64,000 nucleotides of DNA from Clonostachys chloroleuca. Taxonomy: Eukaryota; Ascomycota; Sordariomycetes; Hypocreales; Bionectriaceae. A model generated the notes under the pieces. The model made no database searches, was not told the origin of the DNA, and saw only the letters and a program-made list of their open reading frames with translations. The position numbers were made by a program, and so were the translations under genes. How positions within the stretch are numbered: the stretch's first letter is position 1; the number at the start of each line of letters is the position of its first letter. The DNA lies in NCBI GenBank assembly GCA_037952775.1, contig JBANAY010000004.1, forward strand, positions 6,200,001-6,264,000, written 5' to 3'. Of the stretch, positions 10,755 through 21,284 are shown in pieces.

Positions 10755-12323
10755 CTAACCAAATGTAAGCGAGGCAAAAGCATCGCAGTCTCCAAGGTAC
10801 TCATAGTTGATGAGGGAATCAAAAAGGGAACCGAGCTTGGGTGGCTCTTTGTTCACCCATACCACCATATTATCAGAACCCTGAGCCCTGACTGTTTTTG
10901 AAAGGCGTTTGGCAAAATCCATCACCGATGGGATTAACAATCTTGTCCCAACTATTAACACAGCATCCACCTGCTCTCGCAGATCATTGTCGAACGCTGC
11001 CATAATCGCAGATTCATCAGGGCACTCTTCCCCATATAAGAGGACCTTAGGCCGAACGAATCCCGATAGATCGTCTTCGTTTGCCCTCACGTACACGCTT
11101 TTTCTGCATGCGCTTGCAATGTGGGCATGGTTTCATTACCCATCTCTTGAATGATTGCGGAGTTACAAGTTGAGTATGTGTTGGCGTTATGTGACAGACC
11201 ATTGTATCAGCGCGACCGTGGAGCCAAATTGTTTTTTTTGAGAGGGAAGGAAGCCTGGCTTGCCGACAGTCAATATTTTGGGTATAATGACGACGAAGAC
11301 GGCCGGACTCAGCCAGCTTCTCGGCAAAGAGATCGAATGAGGTAAGTGAAGCTTTTTGGCCGCGTCGAAGCTTGCTTAAGACATCACCATTCAGCCGGGT
11401 GGCGGTCTCTTGCAATGAATAGGCCGATGAGTCGTATACTTTACGACTAGATTGCATTGAGCGGGAAGAACTTTGAAAGTCGGGGACTGCCAACTTCTGA
11501 TTAGATGACTGGCAAATTGTATAGGAACCAAACTTACTGCCTGCATTGGTGGAGATACCGGCGCCGGTAATGAGCACAATGTTCTTTTTAATCTGGAGCT
11601 TCTGCTGCAGCAGGTTGAGAGCTTCACAGTCCAAATGACTCGCAGATCTCCGTGAGCCAGTATCGGAAAGACTTGCGGTAACAGAATTGGATGGGCGTAT
11701 CGATGACGGTTTCTGCAAGGGCTTTGCTAAGTCATGGGGGACGTTGTCTCCAGGGTATCTGCAGCGTTTCCATATAGGATAAAGCTTGCTGGGGTTAAAT
11801 GCTGTAAGCGGATGACCTCGTTCCAGCCATTTAGATTCTGGATTATCGATGCTATCAATTTCAATGTAAACCGACTCCCAGCACTTTTCGTGATATCCAG
11901 CTCGATGAACGTGGAATGTGCAGTCAGCGGCTCGGCCGCGCATGATGCAAGATGCACAGGAGAAGCCCCAAACACCCGGAAGAAAGACGCAATCGGGGAA
12001 TGGAGCAGCACTTTCGTAAGACTCGTAATTGTTATAGCAATCGGTACATGGTGCGATGGCTAGCTGACCTCTTGAATATGCGAGCATGGCGTTGACGGCG
12101 TATGTATACTTGGGAAGTTTTGCTAGGATGCTTTGAGATTGCTGTAGGCAGGTTAGGCGTTGAGCCGGTAGGAGTGCCACCTCGGCTTGAGTTCTTGTGG
12201 TGATGTATGGTTGTAGTTGGTCATGCTCAATGAGCACTTGAGTCCATCCGTTGTTAAGATCCTGCTGGTCAAGATGCTACTGTTAGCTGCGTAGACTGCA
12301 CTCATGCTGGCACTACCTACCAT
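10755..12323 (-). CDS. Sirtuin (SIR2 family NAD-dependent deacylase) with N-terminal Cys-rich module
   Basis: Main exons are 11538 to about 12276 and 10755-11486; a 51-bp intron (11487-11537, GTAAGT…GGCAG) splits GAGISTNAG from IPDFQSS. A further small 5' exon ending at ATG 12323 is possible (intron 12277-12320, GCTAAC branch). The N-terminal part has a Cys-rich module (CTDC, PDCVF, CASC, DCTFH) resembling DUF3716. The sirtuin part has GAGIS, TQNIDC, the catalytic His in WLHGRAD, the zinc pair CPHC, GTRLLIPSVMDFA for the Rossmann fold, and the end motif GDCDAFASL. Expected role: removal of acyl groups from lysines using NAD, probably nuclear. Near 11051-11060 one surplus base breaks the frame between SIGIR and RPKVLLYGEE. 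A 49-bp intron ending AAG would also keep phase but would delete the conserved Arg-Pro, so a frameshift is more likely. Confidence 0.8.
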
Positions 12324-12329
12324 TGCAAT

Positions 12330-14265
12330 TCTCTTTCGACGGCCTCTGCACGTTGTATACGTGTGTCGTTGGGGCCAGATGAAGAGGTCTGGGAAGAGAA
12401 GGAGAAGAAAAACAGGTAGAAGAACGAGGAAGAGGACGGGTTTAAATACTCCAAATGCCCGGAAGCTCTTTATTACACAGGTGGCGCAGCAGTCTGATGC
12501 TTTTTGCTGATCAACTCACCACTTCATTAATTGCTATTCTCAGCCTGGCTTGCCGATGAAACATCCATATTTATAATCGACTAACTCACGGGGTGGTCGT
12601 TATGATGTAGATCTGGCGAAGGCAAAGAGAAGGTGGTCATCGATGGTAGCAGCAGTCGAGGCAAGCAAGGAACCGAAATTATGCGGATGTCTGAATCTGA
12701 GATGCCAGGACTGTTGATGCTGCCACCATTGCCCTGTTTTCTCCATCGGCTCAACCTTATTGAGAAAGAACTCTCTGCTACTGCAAGGTTGACTTTCGCA
12801 TCGTTGGATGCCTTGTCCCAATTATTAAATAGACGGCCATGACCTGGTAAAACCATGCAGGCGCAATGGAGCTCTCTCATGACCATGCCATAAACCCTGT
12901 TATTAGGTAGAATTGTAGCTGACCATTGATCTTATCTGGCACATGAAGGGCATTGTCTGATGAAGGAGCGCATGGTCCACTTGGCATGTGATGCCTGTGA
13001 GAAAATCGAAGCCAATGATACCCCTGGACCAATGTAGGAGTTGATAATACCGCCTAGCCAGCCAACTCAGGGGCCTCCCTGGATGGCACAATTGGTGGAA
13101 CCTGTGAAGCAGCCTGAGCAGCACCTCACATGGAGTACATGGTCCACTCGGAACCTGATTGAGTTTCTAGTTCAGCGTTACTATTGAATAGTGATGGTGC
13201 CACACGGCACCATTACTTTTAACATCCTGCAAGTAATGGGAACTGTTGCATAGCCTCAACTGCTCCTCTATCGGAATTCAGGGGCCAGACCACCTCATGA
13301 TGTTGATTAGCTGTCGAAGTACCCAATTTGTTCCGGATCAGGCAAGTATTCTCTCATGGGATTGCCACTTCGGCTGGCTGGGGTATGCCAGGTGGTATGA
13401 AGGGCGAAGTGCCTGGTATTGCCTGGCTTCAGGGATTTCAGGGATAAAAATTATCTTATCTTTGTTGGAAGAGCGAAAGGCCAACCAAGGGCGAGGAGTC
13501 ATTGTGGCCTCTGGACTTGCACACTGCTTCATTCGAGTGGAGGAGCTTGAATTATGCAATATGTGGCACACAAAACCAACAACTCGGCTGACTCCGGAGA
13601 TTACATTCACTTGTTGTGCTCTCGGTACGGCGGCTATTGGGAGTGGGCCAAGAGGTGGCGACGTGGGGATGGATCCTAACAGCCTCTATGGCTCCTGTCC
13701 AGGCAAACCGAGGTCGGAAGTGCTCGGTTATTAGGAAGAGAAAGGAAACTCTTACTATTGGGATTGGGCAATGTTCAAAACTTATTAGCGAGGGTATCCT
13801 GTATATCAATATTGACAAAGTGGCATGTTCGCGCAAAAGTTGATTGCTGCCGTCATCAAAGGAGCCAAAATGCATATATTCTTCAACAGACCTGGCCAGG
13901 CGAGTATGAGAGAGAGACCTCAGTGTTCGAAAGTTAAGTAAGTATATTTGTCGGTGTAGATCATCACAGTTTCGTCCTTCATAGATTAATGTCCAGGGGA
14001 AGTGATTCCTTGTCGGTAGCTGTCACTTCCTTTCCAATTTCCTCGATAAATATCTTGCCAGTTCTTTCACATATAGCTCAGATATAGCAGCAAGCATAGA
14101 GCAAGGTCCCAACGTAGGGGCAGCAATTCAGCGGTACATATGAATATCAATATTGACAATGTGGCATATTCGACCAAAGATGCCTAGATCGGCCTTGTTT
14201 ATGACGCTTTTGGTTTTAAGCGGTGTTGTATTAGCCTAGAAACTCGTTGAATATTCAAAAACCAG
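12330..14265. other. No supportable gene; small dispersed repeat
   Basis: Open frames on both strands (for example 12581-12886 minus, 13246-13734 plus, 13552-13875 minus) overlap and none has a start, splice signals and composition that agree. A short repeat (TATCAATATTGACAA.GTGGCAT.TTCG) occurs at about 13803-13839 and again at 14144-14180. Confidence 0.35.
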
Positions 14266-14269
14266 TCCC

Positions 14270-15848
14270 CTACTTCTCTATCCGTTGCTTGCGCGGTCGT
14301 CCCCGACGGCGAGCCGTCGTGTCTTCATGCTGGCTTGACGTCCGACTTGTAGCAAACTTGTTTGCAACCCTGGCTCCCTCCACTGACTTACCAGTCTGGG
14401 CTCCAAGCCTAGCCTCAAACCTGTTAATCAGCTCCAGAGCGTTCTGCATCATGGTAACAGGTACAAGAGTTGGTTTCCAAGGAACCAAATAGTACACCTC
14501 GCCATCAATGACTTCTTTACCCATCAGGTCGCCGTCAATCTCCCATTCTGCGTCCACGTCGGTGCTTATAGCAGTGGGTTGGCTCTGTTCCGTTGAAGTA
14601 GAGACCATTGCAGTTGACTCCCCAATACAACTATGGACATCGTCCTCTGCGTCTCCCATGACTTCGTCAGCTACAAGTCTGTGCTCTGGTGCTTCGAGGT
14701 CATCCTCTCCGTGGCCTGAGAATGGCCTTGTGTCATCTCTTGGCCCCATGTTCTCGCTAATTATAGTTTGGTCTATGTCGAATTAGTAGGCCGAACTCAT
14801 AAGCAGGACGCTTTACTTACTGCGCTCATCTCGGTGAGATTCTCGTAAGGCATGGCCCTGGGCATCCCGAGTCAGCGCATTCACGAAAGACTCCCGTTCG
14901 GGGCCGGTTTGCTTAGTATTCATGCCCCCCAAAGCCGATGGTAGAGCATTATGGCACGCAGCACTGCCGGTAGATTGGCCGGCATCTCTTGGGTGGTTTG
15001 ATGAATCACCACTGCTCAATATTTCTCTCGGGAGTTGAAGAGCTTTCAGGCCATTACCAGGTGCGTTCAGCTGATCGAATTGCTGATTGATGGTGTGGTG
15101 GTTCATTGCATCCTGGGCGGTAGTATTCCGTGGAGGCGGAGATGCGGCTGTTAACGAGGCGTTTGACAAACCTGTTACAGAGCTTGGTCTAGACAGAGAC
15201 AGTGTCTGGGTGTCTGCAACGAGACCATGACCATTGCTCCAATCTGAGTGTTCGGAGTCGTTCGTGCCCGCTCTGTCTTCCGGTTGCGAGGAGGCAGTTC
15301 GCCTGTGGATAGTGTTTGAGGCGCCGAGTCCATCGCAAAATCCAGGTTCAATCTTTTCTATAGGAATTTAGTATATAACGTAACAAGAGTCATGCAACCG
15401 TACCTTGGTCATTCTCAACTCCTATAGCATGGCTCAATGGGACGCTATGCTGCTCTGACGGTAGCTCGATGTCGTTCCCAGTAAGGTCGGTTAATTCAAC
15501 AATAATGGCTGAGTGTTGTCCTAATGACATCAGATCATTGGAATTATTGCAGTTTGTTGTACTCGCTTCGGGGTAGGGTCTCGTCATAGGCTCTCTCACG
15601 ATGCTAGGATCCCTACTCGCCGATCTGCGGTTACATGGTCTAGACGCGTCAGAACCCACCAGTCGAACGGTATTTAGAGGGTCGCTTGTCGACTTTGGTA
15701 GCTGTTGTTGTTGTTGTTGTTGTTGCTGCCGGCTTTGTATTGAATTATGGAGTGATCGTTTTTCTTGGTTCACGGTATCTTCGTCTCTCTTTTCCGCTCT
15801 TCGAGCTTTCCTGAGCTGCTGGTTGACTTTGAAGAATAAAATCCTCAT
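14270..15848 (-). CDS. Chromodomain-like protein with C-terminal AT-hook and polyQ
   Basis: Three exons, 15404-15848, 14821-15357 and 14270-14772, join in phase over introns of 46 bp (15358-15403) and 48 bp (14773-14820, with a perfect TACTAAT branch), giving about 494 aa. The N-terminus is basic (LRKARRAEKR), followed by a run of nine Gln and a long Ser/Thr/Asn-rich linker. Near the C-terminus is a chromodomain-like stretch (EWEIDGDLMGKEVIDGEVYY, then LVPWKP and NALELINRFEARL), and the protein ends with an AT-hook (RRRGRPRKQR). Together these point to a chromatin- or AT-rich-DNA-binding nuclear protein. It lies beside the AT-rich block, but any link to it is speculation. Exon structure is well supported; the domain name is an inference from residue pattern. 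Confidence 0.75.
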
Positions 15849-15911
15849 AATATGAAAGATCCTACATATAATATGAGCAAGACTAAGTTCAGTAGGTTTC
15901 CTGAGAAATTC

Positions 15912-16283
15912 TTACAAGTCAGAGTCTTTGGAATATCGCAGCCTGGTTCGGCTATTATCAAGAGTGTCAGGCCAGAAGTGACTGCCTTGGTCCAAAGTAT
16001 GAAGAAAACTGTGCGTTACTTCGACCAGGCCATTTTGATGAAGACTAGAGCTCCAATGAAGTAGGTCTCGACCAGGAATACCATTGCTAGTTTTGAAGGT
16101 TTGAGCATGTCTCTTCACGGATCTGTAGAAGTGGCGATCTTGAGGCACTCCAGGATTTCCATAACCAAGAGCGTGGCGAAGAGAGGTAATAGTGGGCAAT
16201 TCTTTCCCTGCACTTTTTGAGTAGTTAAAGCTTTTAATATCGAAGACTTGGGCCATAACGACGTATAAATTAATAATGGCCAA
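15912..16283 (-). CDS. Small hypothetical protein
   Basis: A 123-codon minus-strand frame lies just upstream of the chromodomain-like gene on the same strand, with 63 bp between its stop and the next ATG. Composition is mixed with no low-complexity bias (ITSLRHALGYGNPGVPQDRH). It could instead be an upstream exon of the neighbour, but I found no in-phase splice pair. No family recognised. Confidence 0.3.
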   Translation of the reverse strand: MAIINLYVVMAQVFDIKSFNYSKSAGKELPTITSLRHALGYGNPGVPQDRHFYRSVKRHAQTFKTSNGIPGRDLLHWSSSLHQNGLVEVTHSFLHTLDQGSHFWPDTLDNSRTRLRYSKDSDL

Positions 16284-16299
16284 TAGCTAGCCGTCTCTC

Positions 16300-17900
16300 A
16301 TAAAAGTAGTGAAAGCCGAGTCTAGGAATTACCATCCGTATATAGCATGTCCAAGGATGGGTTGATCCCAGAACATGGCCTCTCATGGGCTGAATGTTTA
16401 TCAGGCTCGTTATCAGGGCACATCACTAGATTTGATAGGCCTAAATTGAGGACTCGAGACCTAAAACTTGGACAGTAGTGTCCACAATAGACTTCGCCAC
16501 AACCTTCCGAATCAGGCGAAACTCTTTACATTCCTGCCGCACAATTTCCTTCTTTGGGACAAAATCTTATGTTTTCTATAAATAAGCCTATCAACGAGTA
16601 ATTTCATGGGTTATCTTGAGGCTGTGTTGAACGACCGAGAAGAGATCTCTACTCTCGACCACAGCTACGGGGTAGGTCTACCCTATTGTATTCTAGCGTC
16701 ATTCCTTTACCCAATCAGTTATTTTTTTTTGTCAAGGGAAAAAAAAACTAGTAGAGTATTTTATTATAATAGTGTGACATGTATCTGTAGAATACTGACC
16801 TAACTCTTGCAGCGTAATTTACGAGGCTAAGGCAAGGCAGTACGGTAGACTTATCAAATCGATACCCGGGACCACCGACTGCGGCAATCCGGCTCCTCGG
16901 GGTGGTAAACGTAACCCAACGACTAGCCATTTTGCATTGCCATTCGCCCCTTTCCCCTTCAATTTCATGGCAGAGGAGTCAGAATGCAAATTTTAGCCCT
17001 ATCTGTTAGATCAGATGATGGAGATCTTACTGCAGCCCCTGTCTAATTGACGAATGATCAGCAGAACTCCCACAGAAGTGGGCCATGAACAGTTGACAAG
17101 CCACTGCGCCAACTCGACACCAAAATGAGTCCCACGGCTCAATCGTTGACTGGTATGGTCCTGGGAGGTGCGTGGCCCTAAGATGTCTTAGGGGTAGCTA
17201 TCTGCTTGGGAGGCTAACCGTGGCCGTTCATTGCATTACACGCAAGAGACCAGCATTGACGTGATGAACGACAACACGAGTAGTAGTGGTATTAAATCGA
17301 GGCTGGTCAAAGGTCATCATTTGACCTTCTCTTTTCGTCACTCGCGCCTCCTCCTTAATTTTGAGGTATGGCACAGGGATGGCAGGACGGAGGTCTTAGT
17401 GAGGAAGGTATAGCCACTGGGATCCGTCGTGTTATTACATGGAATGCCTTCTCACTACCTGCTTAAGGCATTTTCATGTGATTGCAAGCATAGCCATCCT
17501 TCTGATACATACGCGTCATCGGTAAGCTTCGTTTCTGCCCCAGCGGGTATAGATGTCTCTTAGTTACTAGATATCAGGAAGATTGATCTTTATCTATTAC
17601 TGCTGGTTTACACGCTACTGTATATTGGAAGAAATGTACTGCCTAGGTCTTGGTGGCTTAGCAGCTTTACGATTAAGTTAGTAATAGAGTAACTAAACAT
17701 ATGCTCAGGAATAAAGAGTAGGCCTAGATTTTGGGCAGGCAGAATAACTAAGACCCTGAAATAGAATGATGTATAGTACTTCAACCTGTAGTGATGGTAC
17801 AAGGAAACAGTAGTGAGTGTTTCATTATATGTGGACCAAGACTTGGGTCATTTGCAAAAGTGCTGGTAAGCGAAATAAGCTGGCCCCGAAGCACAGCCAC
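16300..17900. other. Non-coding stretch
   Basis: About 1.6 kb without a convincing open frame. The 16335-16480 part shares short blocks with 10135-10320. No RNA gene or transposon terminus was seen. Confidence 0.4.
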
Positions 17901-17902
17901 AG

Positions 17903-17970
17903 CTCAGTTGGCCTCAGTCAACCTCAGTCCAGCTCAGTTCTAGCTCAGTCGAGGCTCAGACCTCGCTCAG
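17903..17970 (+). repeat. Seven CTCAG motifs at helical spacing
   Basis: CTCAG begins at 17903, 17913, 17923, 17933, 17944, 17955 and 17966, that is every 10-11 bp, close to one turn of B-DNA, with variable bases between. It is the kind of phased array that could place a DNA-binding protein repeatedly on one face of the helix. No gene covers it. Confidence 0.75.
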
Positions 17971-18054
17971 ATTACGTAATCATTGATCAGTTTCAAGAAC
18001 GGAAGTAGCCTTTGGTGAGATTGTTTTGTAGGATAGTGTTTAGCTGCTAACTCT

Positions 18055-18223
18055 GCGTACGCGGTAATGCTTCGTGAGCCGAATAGGAAAAGCGTTTGCG
18101 TGGGCGGGGATCCACTTTGCGTACGCGAGTGATTGGCCATTCTCGTACGCGACTTTGCGCGGTCCTGTCCAGTGCCATTCTGTCTGTGTGCACGGTGGGT
18201 CTCGTACGCGACTCGGCGTACGC
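18055..18223. repeat. Cluster of five palindromic CGTACGC motifs
   Basis: GCGTACGC occurs at 18055-18062, 18119-18126 and 18216-18223, and CGTACGC at 18144-18150 and 18203-18209. The core CGTACG is self-complementary, so each is a potential dimer site. The cluster lies about 85 bp from the phased CTCAG array, at the edge of the AT-rich block. Confidence 0.75.
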
Positions 18224-18249
18224 AGTCCATGTGATCAGTAATTAATTAA

Positions 18250-19866
18250 TCAAGAGCTATTATCAGCCTATGGTGTGGATGCCTTTTGTATGTTCCATCT
18301 CTCTTGTAGGCTATAGACAGTATTAGAGAGGAGAGGCGCGGTGCCTTGAGGAGTAGTGCCTTGAGGAACGAAGTGGCAAGAGGCCTTATGCCCAACCGAC
18401 TCAAAATCTGCCCATTATCACGAACTCATGCGATCACATGTTTGTCCCACCACCCGCTGAAAACCCCCCCTTGTCGATCCTTCGAATTAATATTGCCTGC
18501 GTTCTGATGTGAGCCAAGTTTTGGGTTCAGATCCCGCAGCACGGCAAGGAAAAGCTATTATCTGACTAAAAGCACAAATTATTACATAGATTTTCAATTT
18601 GTTATACGAATTAAAACTCGCCTTAAGTTTATGTACCAAAGGATGTGAGGCCCCAGTTATTAAGCACCGTAATCAGTGAGTTTGCAAGGAATGAAAGACT
18701 TGATTTTCTATCCTGTTGATGCTGTTTCGCCGTTCATCATACAAAGGAAAGGTTGGGGTGGTTACATGTGTATGGTTATCTAGTCTAATCGAATCTTATC
18801 GGGCTAAGGTCTCCTCCCCATACCAGACCCACTTCAACTCCGTACTTTCATTCGTAGAACTAATCCCAGACTAGAACCACGGAGAGCCCAAAACATGGAC
18901 AAACAAAACCCATTAGCCTAATAATACTTAAGAAATATTATCTTCTCGATTAGCGATAAATCTGTATATATTTATTATTACAAGAGATAAAGATGATAGG
19001 CTCTCTTAAGGATAGAAAAAATACATAAGTTAAGCGGCTTCCTTTATACTTCGGAGGTTCTCCTGCCTAATTCGGAGTTATAACCAATGGGAAGCATAAA
19101 ACAACCGTTATAGAGACAGATATCTTATAGGGAAATCACAGAGCTATTAATTTTATCAGCTCAAAGTAAATAATTAAGTTTTATATTTATAATTTAAAGA
19201 GTTAACATCTCTAGAATTATCTAGAAAGGCTATATTAATCTTCTACCTGACTGCTAAAGTGTTTTTGCATAAGGCCTATTAAATGCCGGTGGAAATTCCC
19301 AACCAACAATACTATAACCATAAGACCGGGTGGGTCCGTGATCGCGATATCAGTATCAGTTAAAGGGAGAGTTTATAATCAAGCTGGGTAGTCTATAAAG
19401 ATTAAGTCTAAAGTAAAAGTTATCTTTTTAGTTAAGGGCAGGCAGCCTGCTGGAATTAAATATCCAGTAGGAGGTATACCCCGCTGATTAATGAAATCTA
19501 TGCACGCTCTCACTATATCCTTAATTAATAAATAGTATTATATAACGGTTAAACGGTTTGTGGGGTATTGATATAAAATAGATCAGTGATATATATAAGT
19601 AATTGAAGTTAATCTAAGTAAGACAATTAAGTTATCTTACTACTATAAGAGTTATTCCTAATATATAAGTATTAAAGAAATAGTTTTAATAAACACAGTA
19701 ATGATTATATTGATAACTGTCTGGGTACTTTCTAGCTAATATATAGACATATATATATATACTTATCTTGGAGCGCTGCGAGCGCATCGCTCTAGTCTTG
19801 AGTTAGGGCTACACCTGACCAGTGGCCTATTTTGGAAACCTTTATTCGTAATATAAGTGAAATATA
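18250..19866. other. AT-rich gene-poor block
   Basis: About 1.6 kb of increasingly AT-rich DNA with stops in all frames and frequent TATATA runs, the look of RIP-mutated repeat DNA. No transposon termini could be defined by eye. Confidence 0.5.
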
Positions 19867-20568
19867 TCAATCTTCCCTGTCCTTAGTAGAAAATCTCCAC
19901 GGGCCTATACTATAATATTGATTCTCGCTATTTTTCTTCTCCTTATAATATTGCTTTTCGTATATAAGTGAGTTTGGTTGGGTATCTCGGAAAACTACAT
20001 ATTGTTCCTCCCCATTCGCTAGCCGGATGAGAACAGAGCATATAGTGGTAAGATCTGATAAATCCTTTGGACGCTCCTTACATAAACCTCCAATGCGGCT
20101 GTTACTAATTTTTTCGATTGATGCTTCAGGCTGGAGATATAAAATGCATGTATAAGGGCCTTTGGACTCTTGAGCAAACATTAAATTTGGGCGTTGAACA
20201 GGCCAGGGATATTTGGGTTCTATAGCGGAGATATGTAATGTGAGGTTCCATTCCTTGAAATAAACGGTTCGAGCCTTTTCATCATGATAAGCTCTTTTGA
20301 GAGACCCAAAAAAAAACTCCGTTAATTGTTCAATGCCCGGGTCATCATGATAAAGGGCGAGAAATAAGTTTTTAGGCGATTCTCTATCACCTTCCTGTAA
20401 TTTTAAAAGATCGGCTCCGATTAAAACTGGTAATATATAATGAGTTTTTGCTACTTGTATCCAATATAAGTTTGAAAAAATAATAGAGCAAATTTCGTGA
20501 TACTGGGAGCGAATTGGTTTTTTTTCTAAAGATTTAATAAGACTAAGTTTAGAATAAATATTACCCAT
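19867..20568 (-). CDS. Orphan 233-aa protein with predicted N-myristoylation site
   Basis: A single uninterrupted 233-codon frame with a proper ATG (20568) inside very AT-rich DNA where all other frames are closed. The N-terminus MGNIYSK fits the N-myristoylation pattern (Gly2, Ser6), so membrane attachment is predicted. The rest is a globular mixed alpha/beta protein (ILPVLIGADLLKLQEG; YLQPEASIEKI; IRLANGEEQYVVFRDTQPNS) ending in a charged Lys/Glu/Asp tail. There is no signal peptide or transmembrane segment. An open frame surviving in a decaying neighbourhood argues for recent function. Family not recognised. Confidence 0.6.
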   Translation of the reverse strand: MGNIYSKLSLIKSLEKKPIRSQYHEICSIIFSNLYWIQVAKTHYILPVLIGADLLKLQEGDRESPKNLFLALYHDDPGIEQLTEFFFGSLKRAYHDEKARTVYFKEWNLTLHISAIEPKYPWPVQRPNLMFAQESKGPYTCILYLQPEASIEKISNSRIGGLCKERPKDLSDLTTICSVLIRLANGEEQYVVFRDTQPNSLIYEKQYYKEKKNSENQYYSIGPWRFSTKDRED

Positions 20569-20759
20569 TTTTTAACTTATTAATTATTATTAATAATAGG
20601 TAGGGTTAGATACCGGTACTTGGAGTTATACTAGAAATTATATAAATATATATATCTATAAGAAAAAGCTATTTCTAGCTTTTTTTTAGCTAAGCTAATT
20701 TAAACAGCAATATATTGATACATAGAGTAAGAGGCGAAATAGGTAGGTATCGCTAAATA

Positions 20760-21118
20760 TGTTACGAACAAAGGCCACTCCCGGGCCGCAGGAAGTCACG
20801 TGCAAGGTGGACAGTGTTGACCCACCTTAACGACCAATAAAGACGACTTCACTTTGGCAAGGTGAAGTCCAAGTGAAGAATAAGTGAAGCCCTGGTGAAC
20901 ACAACTATTATATATATACACTTTCACTTCCATAACATAACACTCCTTTAGACAGTTATCAATACAATCGTCTACGCAACTATTGCTACTAGCCCCACAA
21001 TACTCGCACATTGACAGTGACTCGCATTGCACAGCCTACGACAACCTGATCGCGCCACTCAGAACAACACTCTGATTGGTTCAACCCTGACCTACCCTAG
21101 ACCCCGTCCAGTGTAAGT
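20760..21118 (+). mobile_element. LTR remnant, interrupted at its 3' end by a MITE
   Basis: The segment starts TGTTACGAA and shares long blocks with the solo LTR at 24998-25362 (AGACAGTTATCAATA…ATCGTCTACGC; CTCGCACATTGACAGTGACT; CCTACCCTAGACCCCGTCCA; then GTGTAAGT). The conserved end (CATCCAACCGTCACA in the other copy) is missing because a MITE begins at 21121. No retroelement coding sequence flanks it. Confidence 0.75.
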
Positions 21119-21120
21119 TA

Positions 21121-21280
21121 TGAGCAAAATCAGCTTCCTCTGTAAATCAATGTCGCTCTTTTTAAAAGTCGCGCTAATGTCCGTCTCTGCAATGTGATTG
21201 GTCATAAGAAGTTAAAAGTGGATAAAATCTCAAGCGCTGCACACTCTTTGTTATTAAAAAGAGGAAGCTGATTTTGCTCA
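21121..21280. mobile_element. 160-bp MITE with perfect 21-bp terminal inverted repeats
   Basis: Left end 21121-21141 (TGAGCAAAATCAGCTTCCTC plus T) and right end 21260-21280 are exact reverse complements. The element is flanked by TA on both sides (21119-21120 and 21281-21282), the target duplication of Tc1/mariner-type transposons. The interior is short and non-coding, so it would need a transposase from elsewhere. It is inserted in an LTR remnant and is therefore younger than that LTR. Confidence 0.85.
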
Positions 21281-21284
21281 TAAC

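Noticed and set aside
13246..13875. Opposite 162-codon plus and 107-codon minus frames
   Set aside because: Neither has a good ATG or splice context and each is the shadow of the other; composition does not favour one.
18485..18560. tRNA-like T-arm (GGGTTCAGATCCC)
   Set aside because: No matching acceptor stem, D-arm or anticodon arm could be folded around it.
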